Part shown: positions 18,694-26,946 of the stretch, piece by piece | Position numbering within the stretch: the first letter of the stretch is position 1 | Layout: each line of letters begins with the position of its first letter | Assembly (NCBI RefSeq): GCF_030812785.1 | Contig: NZ_JAUSTJ010000001.1 | Location: 1,178,001 to 1,242,000 of the forward strand | Source of the DNA: Sphingomonas kyeonggiensis | Lineage (GTDB): Bacteria; Pseudomonadota; Alphaproteobacteria; Sphingomonadales; Sphingomonadaceae | Direction: 5' to 3' | Length of the DNA stretch: 64,000 bases | The notes under the pieces: generated by a model | Databases searched by the model: none | The model's input: only the letters and a program-made list of their open reading frames with translations | Told to the model about the DNA's origin: nothing | Position numbers and translations under genes: made by a program

Positions 18694-19402
18694 TGCGCCG
18701 CTGATCCAGCTGCGGCGGATCATCAAGACCTTCGGCGAGGGCCCCACTGCCTTCCAGGCGCTCAAGGGCGTCGACCTGGAGATTGCGGCGGGTGACTTCA
18801 TCGCGGTGATGGGCCCGTCGGGTTCGGGCAAGTCGACGACGATGAACATCCTGGGCTGTCTCGACGTGCCGACCTCGGGCGAGTTCCTGTTCAAGGGCGT
18901 GCATGTCGAGAAGCTCGAGCGCGACCAGCGCGCGCTGCTCCGGCGGAAATATCTCGGCTTCGTGTTCCAGGGCTTCAATCTGCTCGCGCGCACCTCGGCG
19001 CTGGAGAATGTCGAGCTGCCCCTGCTCTATCGCGGCGACCCCAAGGCGCAGCGCCGCGAGGCGGCGATGGCTGCGCTCGACAAGGTCGGGCTGAAGAACT
19101 GGTGGGACCATACCCCCGCCGAGCTTTCGGGCGGCCAGCAGCAGCGCGTCGCCATCGCCCGGGCGATCGTCACCAATCCTGACGTGCTGCTCGCCGACGA
19201 GCCGACCGGCAATCTCGATTCCGAGCGCTCGGTGGAGATCATGGAGCTGCTCACCGATCTCAACAAGAACAGCGGCATCACCGTGCTGATGGTCACCCAC
19301 GAACCCGACATGGCCGCCTTCGCGCGCACCATCATCCACTTCAAGGACGGGCTGGTCGAGCGGATCGAGACCGGCCACCACCAGGGGGAGAGGGTGGAAT
19401 GA
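18680..19402 (+). CDS. MacB-type ABC transporter ATPase
   Basis: A 240-residue ABC ATPase of the MacB/LolD branch. Seen are Walker A GPSGSGKST, the signature LSGGQQQRVAIARA, Walker B VLLADEPTGNLDS and the H-loop VTHE. I chose the GTG at 18680, which follows GGAGG by five bases, overlapping the adaptor gene by 14 bases; the nearby ATG at 18693 is in another frame. In E. coli MacB the ATPase and permease are one chain; here they are separate genes with a palindrome between them. Confidence 0.93.
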   Translation: MADSDAPLIQLRRIIKTFGEGPTAFQALKGVDLEIAAGDFIAVMGPSGSGKSTTMNILGCLDVPTSGEFLFKGVHVEKLERDQRALLRRKYLGFVFQGFNLLARTSALENVELPLLYRGDPKAQRREAAMAALDKVGLKNWWDHTPAELSGGQQQRVAIARAIVTNPDVLLADEPTGNLDSERSVEIMELLTDLNKNSGITVLMVTHEPDMAAFARTIIHFKDGLVERIETGHHQGERVE

Positions 19403-19429
19403 GCAATACCTTCTCCTTGTCATTCTTGT

Positions 19430-19522
19430 CCCCCTTCCGCTTGCGGGAGGGGCTAGGGGAGGGCCTGTCTCTCGCCCTATTTTTTCAGCCCCTCCCCCGA
19501 CCCCTCCCGCAAGCGGGAGGGG
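19430..19522. repeat. Palindromic repeat inside the efflux operon
   Basis: The arms CCTTCCGCTTGCGGGAGGGG and CCCCTCCCGCAAGCGGGAGGGG surround a loop containing CTAGGGGAGGG / CCCTCCCCCG. It lies between the ATPase stop and the permease start. Its right arm (GGGAGGGGAG) ends six bases before the permease ATG and so provides the ribosome-binding sequence. Confidence 0.72.
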
Positions 19523-19530
19523 AGAAGTAG

Positions 19531-20739
19531 ATGTTCGGCACCACCTTCATCCTCGCGATCCGCTCGATCCTGCGCCACAAGCTGCGCTCGATCCTGACGG
19601 CACTCGGCATCATCATCGGCGTTGCCGCAGTGGTCACCATGGTGACGCTGGGCAAGGCGACCACGGCGGCGGTGCAGCAGCAGATTTCCGCGCTCGGCAC
19701 CAACATCCTCCAGATCCGCCCCGGCCAGGGCTTCGGCCGCGGCGGCGGCGGCCCGCGTCCGCCCGATTTCAAGCCGGCCGACGTCACGGCGATCCGTGAT
19801 CAGGTCGCCGGCGTCACTGCGGTCGCGCCCCAGGCCCAGACCACCGCGACGGTGATCTACAACGGCGCCAACTGGTCGACCACGGTCAACGGCACCACCA
19901 ACGGCTATTTCGAAGTCTCGCCCTGGCCGCTGATCGAAGGGCGGTATTGGACGCGGGCGGAGGAGCAGGCGGGCAAGGCCGTGTGCATCATCGGCACCAC
20001 GATCCAGACCAACCTGTTCCGCGGCGGCAGCGCGGCGGGCTCGCGCATCCGCGTGAACGGCATTTCCTGCGATGTGATCGGCGTGCTCAAGACCAAGGGC
20101 CAGGCCGGGTTCGGCGGCGATCAGGACGATGTCGTGATCATGCCGATCAAGCAGGTCCAGCGCCGCTTCACCGGCAGCACCGACATCCGGCTGATGCTGG
20201 TCGGCACCGATCCCGCCTATAACAGTGCCCAGATCCAGTCCTCGATCACCGATCTGCTGCGCGAACGGCGCAACATCAGCGGCGGCAAGCAGGATGACTT
20301 CAACATCTTCGACACCGCCCAGATCAGCCAGACGCTGACCGGCACCACCACCCTGCTCACCCAGATCGTCGCGGCGGTCGCAGGGATCAGCCTGGTCGTC
20401 GGTGGCATCGGGATCATGAACATCATGCTGGTGTCGGTGACCGAGCGGACGCGCGAGATCGGCATCCGCCTGGCGATCGGTGCGGTGGCGAGCGAAGTGC
20501 TGATGCAGTTCCTGGTCGAGGCGGTGGTGCTGTCGATGCTCGGCGGGCTGATCGGGCTGCTGCTGGCGCAGATGGCGGTCGCGCTGATGTCGTGGCTGGG
20601 CTCGCTGCCCTTCCTGTTCGACGTGCAGATCAACGTCATCGCCTTCGCCATCTCGGCGATCATCGGCGTGGTGTTCGGCTATTTCCCGGCGCGGCGCGCG
20701 GCGAGCCTCAATCCAATCGACGCGCTTCGTCACGAATGA
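19531..20739 (+). CDS. MacB-type ABC transporter permease
   Basis: A 402-residue inner membrane subunit. Helix 1 (about residues 18-42, with GIIIGVAAVVTMVTLG) is followed by a large periplasmic MacB core domain and then the FtsX-type three-helix end (VVGGIGIMNIMLVSVTERTREIG and GYFPARRAASLNPIDALRHE). Such transporters use mechanotransmission to push substrates through the periplasmic adaptor; macrolides, peptides and siderophores are known substrates in the family, but this one is unknown. The last 32 bases overlap the 3' end of the convergent MocA gene. Confidence 0.93.
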   Translation: MFGTTFILAIRSILRHKLRSILTALGIIIGVAAVVTMVTLGKATTAAVQQQISALGTNILQIRPGQGFGRGGGGPRPPDFKPADVTAIRDQVAGVTAVAPQAQTTATVIYNGANWSTTVNGTTNGYFEVSPWPLIEGRYWTRAEEQAGKAVCIIGTTIQTNLFRGGSAAGSRIRVNGISCDVIGVLKTKGQAGFGGDQDDVVIMPIKQVQRRFTGSTDIRLMLVGTDPAYNSAQIQSSITDLLRERRNISGGKQDDFNIFDTAQISQTLTGTTTLLTQIVAAVAGISLVVGGIGIMNIMLVSVTERTREIGIRLAIGAVASEVLMQFLVEAVVLSMLGGLIGLLLAQMAVALMSWLGSLPFLFDVQINVIAFAISAIIGVVFGYFPARRAASLNPIDALRHE

Positions 20740-21352
20740 GTGCCGGCGGGCGCTCGGGCAGCCCGTCGGTGCGCAGGCCGTAGAGCTCGCGCAGCGCGCG
20801 CAGGTCCTCCTGGGTGTCGACATCGACCAGCTCGGCGGGCGGCGCGATAACGTGGTGGCCGCGCAGGATCAGGTCGCGCGCGCCCTGGTCGCCTTCGAGC
20901 CTGAGCAGCTCGTCGAACATGTCCTTGCCGAACAGCGCCGGCGGCATCGGGCTCACCCCGTCCGACGAGGCGACGATCGTCGCCGGCCCGTCGGCAGCGT
21001 CGAACATGCGGTGGATATGCGCGGCGGTGACGCGCGGCATATCGGCCAGCGCGACCAGCACCGCCTCCACCCCCAGTCGCCTTGCCCGCTCCACGCCGAA
21101 GCAGAGCGAGCGCGCCTGGCCGAGCGACGGGTCGGGGTTCTCGACAACGTCATAGCCGAGCGCCGCGAAGTCGAGTTCGGTGCCGGAAACCACGGCTATC
21201 CGCGCGGCGAAGGGGATGCGCTCCAGCGCGGTGACGACATGATAGGCGAGCGGCTTGTCGAGGAACGGCTCGGCGAGCTTGTCGCCGTCGTTGAACCGGC
21301 GAGAGCGGCCGGCGGCGAGCAGGATCAGGGCGGTCTGGTCAGGCTTGAGCAT
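20708..21352 (-). CDS. MocA-like molybdenum cofactor cytidylyltransferase
   Basis: A 214-residue nucleotidyltransferase of the MobA/MocA (NTP_transf_3) type. The nucleotide loop LILLAAGRSRRFNDGDKL and the metal-binding LVALADMPRVT are visible. MocA adds CMP to molybdopterin-Mo for enzymes such as xanthine dehydrogenase and aldehyde oxidoreductases. It overlaps the XdhC-like gene by 14 bases, which fits a cofactor maturation pair. A catalytic xanthine dehydrogenase-type enzyme is not in the window. Some of these proteins act on other sugars or cofactors, so the exact substrate is inferred from the neighbour. Confidence 0.85.
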   Translation of the reverse strand: MLKPDQTALILLAAGRSRRFNDGDKLAEPFLDKPLAYHVVTALERIPFAARIAVVSGTELDFAALGYDVVENPDPSLGQARSLCFGVERARRLGVEAVLVALADMPRVTAAHIHRMFDAADGPATIVASSDGVSPMPPALFGKDMFDELLRLEGDQGARDLILRGHHVIAPPAELVDVDTQEDLRALRELYGLRTDGLPERPPALIRDEARRLD

Positions 21353-22250
21353 GGAATTTCTTCACCATGGCTGCGGCGATGGAAAGGGCGATCTCGGCGG
21401 GGCCGATCGCCCCGATGGCGAGCCCGGCGGGGCCTTCGATGCGGGGCAGGTCGGCAGGCGCGACACCGGCGGCGGCCAGGCGCTCCAGCCGCGCTTCATG
21501 GCTCCGCCGCGATCCCAGCGCGGCGACATAGCCGGTCGGGAAGCGCAGCGCGGCAAGCAGCGCTGCATCATCGATCTTGGGATCATGGCTCAGCGTCACC
21601 ACGGCGGTGGCGGGATCGGGCTGCAGGGCGGTCACGGCCTCGTCTGGCCATCGGTCGTCTAGCATCACCCCGGGGAAACGCTCGGCGGTCAAAAATCTCC
21701 CGCGCGGGTCTATAACATAGGTTAGGATGCCCAGTTCGCGCGCCAGGCCGGCGAGCGTCTGGGCGATCTGCACCGCGCCGATGATCAGCAGCCGGCGGGG
21801 CGGATCGTAGCGGTTGAGGAACCCCCCGGAACCTTGCGCGGACACACCGCTGCCGAGGTCGGTCCCGACATCGAAGGGCTCGCCTCGCGCCCGCGCCGCA
21901 TCGATCGCCTCGAACAGCGCGGGCGGGAAGCCCTGGTCGGAAACGGGCTGGACCAGCACCGAGATTTCCCCGCCGCAGGGCAGCCCGACTTCCCAGGCCG
22001 CTGCATCGGCGACGCCGTAGCGCTTCACCACCGCCGGCGCCCCGGCGATCACTTCGGCCGCTGCCTGCAGGATATCGGTCTCGACACAGCCGCCCGAGAC
22101 CGATCCCTCGAACCGGCCGTCCGCGTGCACCAGCATGTGGCTGCCCCGCGGCCGCGGCGCCGATCCCCAGGTCGAGACGACGGTGGCCAGCGCCAGCCGC
22201 TCGCCCTTCCAGGCGCGGGCCGCCGCGAGCACGCTGTCATTATCCGCCAT
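21339..22250 (-). CDS. XdhC/CoxI family molybdenum cofactor maturation protein
   Basis: A 303-residue protein with an N-terminal XdhC/CoxI domain (LATVVSTWGSAPRPRGSHMLV; GSVSGGCVETDI) and a C-terminal Rossmann domain (LLIIGAVQIAQTLAGLAREL; VTLSHDPKIDDAALLAAL; GSRRSHEARLERL). XdhC binds Moco, promotes its sulfuration and hands it to xanthine dehydrogenase-like enzymes. I chose the ATG at 22250 (MADNDSVL) over one four codons upstream. It is cotranscribed with the MocA-like gene. Confidence 0.9.
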   Translation of the reverse strand: MADNDSVLAAARAWKGERLALATVVSTWGSAPRPRGSHMLVHADGRFEGSVSGGCVETDILQAAAEVIAGAPAVVKRYGVADAAAWEVGLPCGGEISVLVQPVSDQGFPPALFEAIDAARARGEPFDVGTDLGSGVSAQGSGGFLNRYDPPRRLLIIGAVQIAQTLAGLARELGILTYVIDPRGRFLTAERFPGVMLDDRWPDEAVTALQPDPATAVVTLSHDPKIDDAALLAALRFPTGYVAALGSRRSHEARLERLAAAGVAPADLPRIEGPAGLAIGAIGPAEIALSIAAAMVKKFHAQA

Positions 22251-22311
22251 ATCGCCTCGCAACCGTCATATCCGCAGCCTAGGCCCAACCCCGTAACGAG
22301 TGGAGAGTTTC

Positions 22312-23391
22312 GTGACGAGATCGCTGATTGCCGCGTTGATGCTGATGGTGCCGGGCGTCGCGCTGGGGCAAGGTCATGCCATGCATGGGAACACTGACAA
22401 GGTAATCGTGATCGCGCACCGCGGTGCTTCGGGCGAACGCCCCGAGCACACGCTGCTCTCCTACCAGCGCGCGATCGATCAGGGCGCCGACTTCATCGAG
22501 CCCGATCTGGTGCCGACCAGGGACGGTATCCTCGTAGCCCGGCACGAGAACAATATCACCGAGACGACTAACGTCGCCGACCATCCCGAATTCGCCGACC
22601 GCAAGGCGACCAAGACGATCGACGGCGAGACGATGACCGGCTGGTTCACCGAGGACTTCACCCTCGCCGAGCTGAAGACGCTGCGCGCCAGGGAGCGCCT
22701 GCCCAAGCTGCGTCCGGACAACACCAAATATGACGGCCAGGCCGAGGTGCCGACGCTAGACGAGGTCATCGCGCTGGCCAAGCAGGCGTCGAAGCAGACC
22801 GGCCGCACGATCGGCATCTATCCCGAGACCAAGCACCCCAGCTATTTCGCCTCGATCGGGCTGCCGGTGGAGCAGCGGCTGGTCGACAAGCTCAAGAAGG
22901 CGGGCTGGGACCGTGCCGACGCGCCGGTGTTCATCCAGTCGTTCGAGGTGAACAACCTCAAGAAGCTGAAGACGATGACCAAGGTCCGGCTGATCCAGCT
23001 GATGGCCGGCGCCGGCGGTCCGGCGGACAATGCCCAGCCGAGCTACAAGGCGATGATCACGCCCGAGGGGCTGAAGGCGGTCGCGGCCTATGCGTACGGG
23101 ATCGGGCCCGAGCTGACGATGATCCAGCCGGTATCCGGCCCCGCCACCACGCTGATCGCCGACGCGCATGCCGCCGGGCTCAAGTTGCACCCCTGGACGT
23201 TTCGGGCGGAGAACTTCTTCCTCCTGCCCAGCTACCGGTCCGGCGCAAATCCGGCCGACCATGGTCGCCTGAAGGACGAGATGCTGTATTTCATCGGGCT
23301 TGGCGTGGACGGTTTCTTCACCGATTTCCCCTATATCGGTGTCGAGGCGCGGGATGCTGCTGCAGCGTCGCACGCGCACGCCGGGGGATAA
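22312..23391 (+). CDS. glpQ: Periplasmic glycerophosphodiester phosphodiesterase
   Basis: A 359-residue exported enzyme that hydrolyses glycerophosphodiesters to glycerol-3-phosphate and an alcohol. The signal peptide (MTRSLIAALMLMVPGVALG) is followed by the GDPD core: IAHRGASGERPEHT with the catalytic histidine and arginine, FIEPDLVPTRDG with acidic metal ligands, and ARHENNITETT with the second histidine. The long insert and GIYPETKHP match the GlpQ rather than UgpQ branch. I chose the GTG at 22312, preceded by GGAGAG; an alternative GTG lies at 22300. The small lipoprotein gene follows after nine bases. Confidence 0.92.
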   Translation: MTRSLIAALMLMVPGVALGQGHAMHGNTDKVIVIAHRGASGERPEHTLLSYQRAIDQGADFIEPDLVPTRDGILVARHENNITETTNVADHPEFADRKATKTIDGETMTGWFTEDFTLAELKTLRARERLPKLRPDNTKYDGQAEVPTLDEVIALAKQASKQTGRTIGIYPETKHPSYFASIGLPVEQRLVDKLKKAGWDRADAPVFIQSFEVNNLKKLKTMTKVRLIQLMAGAGGPADNAQPSYKAMITPEGLKAVAAYAYGIGPELTMIQPVSGPATTLIADAHAAGLKLHPWTFRAENFFLLPSYRSGANPADHGRLKDEMLYFIGLGVDGFFTDFPYIGVEARDAAAASHAHAGG

Positions 23392-23400
23392 GGTTTTTCT

Positions 23401-23700
23401 ATGCGCAAGTTTCTGCTTCCGATCGTCGTGGCGCTGCCGCTGCTCAGTGGCGGCTGTATCGCCAAGACCGTGGTCGATGTCGCCACCCTGCCGGTAAAGG
23501 CCGGCGGCAAGGTGGTCGACTGGACGACGACCAGCCAGGACGAGAGCGACCGCAACTACGGCCGCAAGATGCGCGAGAAGGAAGAGCGCGAGGGCAAGGA
23601 GCTGCGCAAGCTCTGCAAGAAGCATCCCGAGGACCAGCGCTGCAATGGCGGTCCGGACAATGGCTTCCGCGCCGATCCGGGCGGCAATCGCTACAATTGA
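23401..23700 (+). CDS. Small predicted lipoprotein
   Basis: A 99-residue protein with a signal sequence and lipobox LSGGC (cysteine at about residue 19). It has a short hydrophobic-to-polar domain (VVDVATLPVKAGGKVVDWTT) and a charged helical segment (RKMREKEEREGKELRKL) with two further cysteines. This type of protein is common in sphingomonads and has no known function. It follows glpQ closely and may be cotranscribed. Its last 10 bases overlap the end of the convergent ABM gene. Confidence 0.8.
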   Translation: MRKFLLPIVVALPLLSGGCIAKTVVDVATLPVKAGGKVVDWTTTSQDESDRNYGRKMREKEEREGKELRKLCKKHPEDQRCNGGPDNGFRADPGGNRYN

Positions 23701-24026
23701 TCGCGTCCGGGCGCCTGCGCCCGGTCGTTCTTCCCATAGTCGCGCACCACGGTCGCGATCCTGAGCCGATAGTCGCGGAAGATGTCCGCGCGCCCCTCGG
23801 CCTGCGCCATGCGGTGCGGGCCGAAGCCGCGCCACGCCGCGATCGCCGCCTCGTCGCGCCACCAGGAAAGCGAGAGCAGTTTGCCGGGCTCGGCCAGGCT
23901 CTCGAATCGCTCGATCCCCAGGAACCCGTCGATCGCGTCGAGCTCGGGGCGGAGCGCGGCGGCGATGTCGAGATAGCGGTCGCTGCGGCCCGCTTCGGGC
24001 CAAGCTTCGAACAGCACGGCGATCAT
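23691..24026 (-). CDS. ABM-domain (antibiotic biosynthesis monooxygenase-like) protein
   Basis: A 111-residue ferredoxin-fold protein: MIAVLFEAWPEAG, FLGIERFESLAEPGKLLSLSWWRDEAAIAAWRG and HRMAQAEGRADIFRDYRLRI match the ABM/heme-degrading-like branch. It lacks an obvious heme histidine set, so the substrate is open. The start overlaps the NIPSNAP gene stop as ATGA. The two genes face an ArsR regulator and probably form its target operon. Confidence 0.85.
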   Translation of the reverse strand: MIAVLFEAWPEAGRSDRYLDIAAALRPELDAIDGFLGIERFESLAEPGKLLSLSWWRDEAAIAAWRGFGPHRMAQAEGRADIFRDYRLRIATVVRDYGKNDRAQAPGRDQL

Positions 24027-24352
24027 GGCCGCACCAGCGGCGCATGCGGGGCCGAGACGCAGCGCAGGAAGATCCGGTCCTCGCGGCGGATGAACTTCTC
24101 GCGCGCAGCGAAATCATAATTGGCGCGGCCGGCGGGATCGTCGCGCAGCCGGGTGCGATAGGCCTCATAGGCGGCCAGCGAGTCGATGTTGTAGACGCCG
24201 TAGGCGATGGTGGCGGAGCCTTCGGCGGGGCCGAAATAGCCGATCAGGTCGGCGCCGCAGCGCGGGATCGCCTGGCCCCAGTTGCGGGCATATTCGGCGA
24301 AGGCCTCCGCCCCGAAGGGCTCGATCTCGTAGCGGATGAAGCAGGTCAGCAT
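24023..24352 (-). CDS. NIPSNAP family protein
   Basis: A 109-residue dimeric ferredoxin-fold protein: LTCFIRYEIEPFGAEAFAEYARNW, the GYFGPAEGSATIAYGVYNIDSLAAYEAYR core and the ending IRREDRIFL are typical for bacterial NIPSNAP proteins, whose biochemical role is not settled. The start at 24352 is supported by GGAGGAATTCCG upstream. It is first in a two-gene operon with the ABM protein and divergent from the ArsR gene, with 87 bases between the starts. Confidence 0.88.
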   Translation of the reverse strand: MLTCFIRYEIEPFGAEAFAEYARNWGQAIPRCGADLIGYFGPAEGSATIAYGVYNIDSLAAYEAYRTRLRDDPAGRANYDFAAREKFIRREDRIFLRCVSAPHAPLVRP

Positions 24353-24439
24353 CGGAATTCCTCCCTGGCCCTGCCTCTGCCACCGGGGCGCCGCGCGATG
24401 CTTCGGCCGGTACCGTAGCATCGACCGCGCCGGACAGGC

Positions 24440-25129
24440 ATGATGCAGCCGATGCAGCGCATTTCCGCCTTTGCCGAGACCGCCGCGCTGATGGGCGATC
24501 CTGCCCGCGCCAACATGCTGTTCGCGCTGATGGACGGGCGCGCGCTCACCGCGAGCGAGCTGGCCCGCTTCGCCGGGGTCACCCCGCAGACCGCGAGCGG
24601 CCATCTCGCCCGGCTCGCCGAAGCCGGGATGATCGTGCCGACGCCGCAGGGCCGCCACCGCTATTTCCGCCTGGCCTCGCCCGCGGTGGCGCAGATGGTC
24701 GAGAGCGTGATGGGCGTCGCCGAGGAGCTCTCGCGCCGGCCGCTCCCGGTCACCGGCCCCCGCGACGCGGGACTGCGCCGGGCGCGGACCTGCTACGATC
24801 ATCTCGCCGGCCAGCTGGCCGTGGCGATCGCCGGGCGCATGGCCGAGCGCGGCCAGCTGGTGCTCGGCCATGACGGCGCAGCACTGACCGGCGCCGGCGT
24901 CACCCTGCTCATCGATCTCGGCATCGCCGGCGATGCGCTCGACGCGCCCTGCCGGGCCTGTCTCGACTGGAGCGAGCGCCGCCCGCACCTCGCCGGCGCC
25001 CCCGCCACCGCGCTCTACCGCCACTTCGTCGCACAGAGCTGGGTGCGGCCCCGCGCGGGCAGCCGGGCGCTCGAGGTCACCCGCGCCGGCGAGGCCGCCC
25101 TGTCGCGCTGGTTCGGTATCTCGCTGTAA
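24440..25129 (+). CDS. ArsR-family transcriptional regulator with extended C-terminus
   Basis: A 229-residue regulator. The N-terminal winged helix is of ArsR type (AALMGDPARANMLFALMDG, ELARFAGVTPQTASGHLARLAEAGMI, GRHRYFRLASPAVAQ). A C-terminal domain of about 110 residues, with CRACLDWSERRPHLAGA, is larger than in the metal sensors. The CxxC (about residue 172) could bind metal or respond to oxidation (inference). It is divergent from the NIPSNAP-ABM pair, which it most likely represses. The start could be the first or second ATG (24440 or 24443). Confidence 0.88.
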   Translation: MMQPMQRISAFAETAALMGDPARANMLFALMDGRALTASELARFAGVTPQTASGHLARLAEAGMIVPTPQGRHRYFRLASPAVAQMVESVMGVAEELSRRPLPVTGPRDAGLRRARTCYDHLAGQLAVAIAGRMAERGQLVLGHDGAALTGAGVTLLIDLGIAGDALDAPCRACLDWSERRPHLAGAPATALYRHFVAQSWVRPRAGSRALEVTRAGEAALSRWFGISL

Positions 25130-25208
25130 CTACAGCCATTTCGGCGCCATCTGACCGCGAGGCATCCGCCGGCTTGGGCTATGTACCCAGGCTCTAAAGG
25201 GGGAAGCT

Positions 25209-26900
25209 CTACGCGGCGAAGCCCTCGGCATCGATCGCGTAGAGCATTTCCGCCTTGGCCATCGCCGCGGGCATCAGTCCCAGCGCCTCGGGCACGATCT
25301 GCGCGACATAGAAGCGTGCCGCCGCCTGCTTCATCTTCAGGAACGCCGGATCGCCCTCGCTGCGCGCCGCTGCCCGACCGCTCGCTTCCATCAGCCAGCC
25401 GCACACCGCGGTCGAGAGCATCGTCAGGAACGGATAGCTCGCCGCCAGCCGGTCGTCCGCATCGCTCGACAGCAGGTTGCGCGCGACTTCCTCGCAGGCG
25501 TCGATCAGGTTGACCAGGCCGGTGTCCTCGGCGTCCCCGCGCATCTGCCCGATCAGGCCGAGCAGCGTGCCGCCATTGTCCATGCTGAGCTTGCGCCCGA
25601 CCAGGTCGGCAGCCTGGATGCCGTTGGTGCCCTCATAGATAGGGGTGATCCGCGCATCGCGGAAATGCTGGGCCGCGCCGGTCTCCTCGATATAGCCCAT
25701 GCCGCCATGGACCTGGATGCCGAGCGAGGCGACTTCGTTGCCCAGATCGGTGCCATGCGCCTTGGCGAGCGGGGTCAGTAGCTCGACGCGCTTCTCCGCC
25801 TCGGCATCACCGGCCCGCGCCCGGTCGAGCTGGCCGAAGGCGTAATAGACCAGCGCCCGTGCTGCCTGGGTCTGCGCCTTCATCCGCAGCAGCATGCGGC
25901 GGACATCGGGATGCTCGACGATCGCGACCTGCTCCCCACCGCGAGTGCCCTGCACGCGCTCCCGGGCATAGGCGACCGCGCGCTGGGTGGCGCGCTCGGC
26001 GACCTGCACGCCCTGCAGGCCGACATTCAGCCGCGCGTTGTTCATCATCGTGAACATGGCGCGGATACCGCCCAGCTCGGGGCCGACCAGCTCGCCGATG
26101 CAGTCGTCATTGTCGCCGAAGCTCAGCACGCAGGTCGGCGAGGCGTGCAGCCCCATCTTGTGCTCGATCGAGACGGTGCGGACGTCGTTGAACTCGCCCG
26201 GCGTGCCGTCGGCATTCAGCCGGTACTTCGGGACCAGGAACAGCGAGATGCCCTTGGTCCCCGCCGGCGCGCCCGGCGTACGGGCGAGGACGAGATGGAC
26301 GATGTTATCGGCCATGTCGTGATCGCCGAAGCTGATGAAGATCTTGGTGCCCTTGATCCGGAAGGTTCCGTCGCCGACCGGCTCGGCGCGGGTCTTGAGC
26401 GCGCCGACGTCCGATCCGGCCTGCGGCTCGGTGAGGTTCATCGTGCCGGTCCAGGCGCCGGTCGACAGGTGCGGCAGGTAGAGCGCCTGTTGCTCGGGCG
26501 TGCCATGGTGCATCAGCGCCTCGACTGCGCCGACCGTCAGGATCGGGGCGAGCGCAAAGCCCATGTTCGCGGTGCCCAGCGTCTCCAGCACTGCGATCGA
26601 CAGGCTGACCGGCAGGCCCTGGCCGCCATGCTCGGCCGGCGATCCGATCGTGCCCCAGCCGCCTTCGACATAGGCCTGGTACGCCGCGGCGAAGCCCGCC
26701 GGCATCTTCACGCCGTCGGGCGTCCACTTGGGTCCGTCGGTGTCGCCCAGCCGCTCGAGCGGCGCCCATTCGCCGGCGGCGAACTGGCCGGCGCCCTCCA
26801 GCACCGCATCGGTCATTTCGGCGGCTTCCGCGCTGATCTCGTCCAGGCGGACGATGGTCTCGAGCACGAAGCGCTGATCGGCGGTGGCGGGGGTGAACAT
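25209..26900 (-). CDS. Acyl-CoA dehydrogenase, DmdC-like long form
   Basis: A 563-residue FAD-dependent acyl-CoA dehydrogenase. It shows the family blocks GTMNLTEPQAGSDVGALKTRA, KIFISFGDHDMADN, KMGLHASPTCVLSF and MGYIEETGAAQHFRDARITPIYEGTNGIQAADL. It also has a C-terminal extension (residues about 440-563) found in the longer class that includes 3-methylmercaptopropionyl-CoA dehydrogenase DmdC. The glutamate in YEGTNGIQ is the usual catalytic base. The exact acyl substrate is unknown. I chose the ATG at 26900, which has AGAGGCTCT before it. It is a lone gene, divergent from sua5 with about 46 bases between starts. Confidence 0.93.
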   Translation of the reverse strand: MFTPATADQRFVLETIVRLDEISAEAAEMTDAVLEGAGQFAAGEWAPLERLGDTDGPKWTPDGVKMPAGFAAAYQAYVEGGWGTIGSPAEHGGQGLPVSLSIAVLETLGTANMGFALAPILTVGAVEALMHHGTPEQQALYLPHLSTGAWTGTMNLTEPQAGSDVGALKTRAEPVGDGTFRIKGTKIFISFGDHDMADNIVHLVLARTPGAPAGTKGISLFLVPKYRLNADGTPGEFNDVRTVSIEHKMGLHASPTCVLSFGDNDDCIGELVGPELGGIRAMFTMMNNARLNVGLQGVQVAERATQRAVAYARERVQGTRGGEQVAIVEHPDVRRMLLRMKAQTQAARALVYYAFGQLDRARAGDAEAEKRVELLTPLAKAHGTDLGNEVASLGIQVHGGMGYIEETGAAQHFRDARITPIYEGTNGIQAADLVGRKLSMDNGGTLLGLIGQMRGDAEDTGLVNLIDACEEVARNLLSSDADDRLAASYPFLTMLSTAVCGWLMEASGRAAARSEGDPAFLKMKQAAARFYVAQIVPEALGLMPAAMAKAEMLYAIDAEGFAA

Positions 26901-26946
26901 AGAGCCTCTCTTGTGGTCTGGTTTCGCGCCGTATAGCTCGCCCAAA

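Noticed and set aside
18693..18695. ATG overlapping the adaptor stop as start of the ABC ATPase
   Set aside because: It is in a different frame from the ATPase. The GTG at 18680 with GGAGG upstream is in frame and gives the expected N-terminus.
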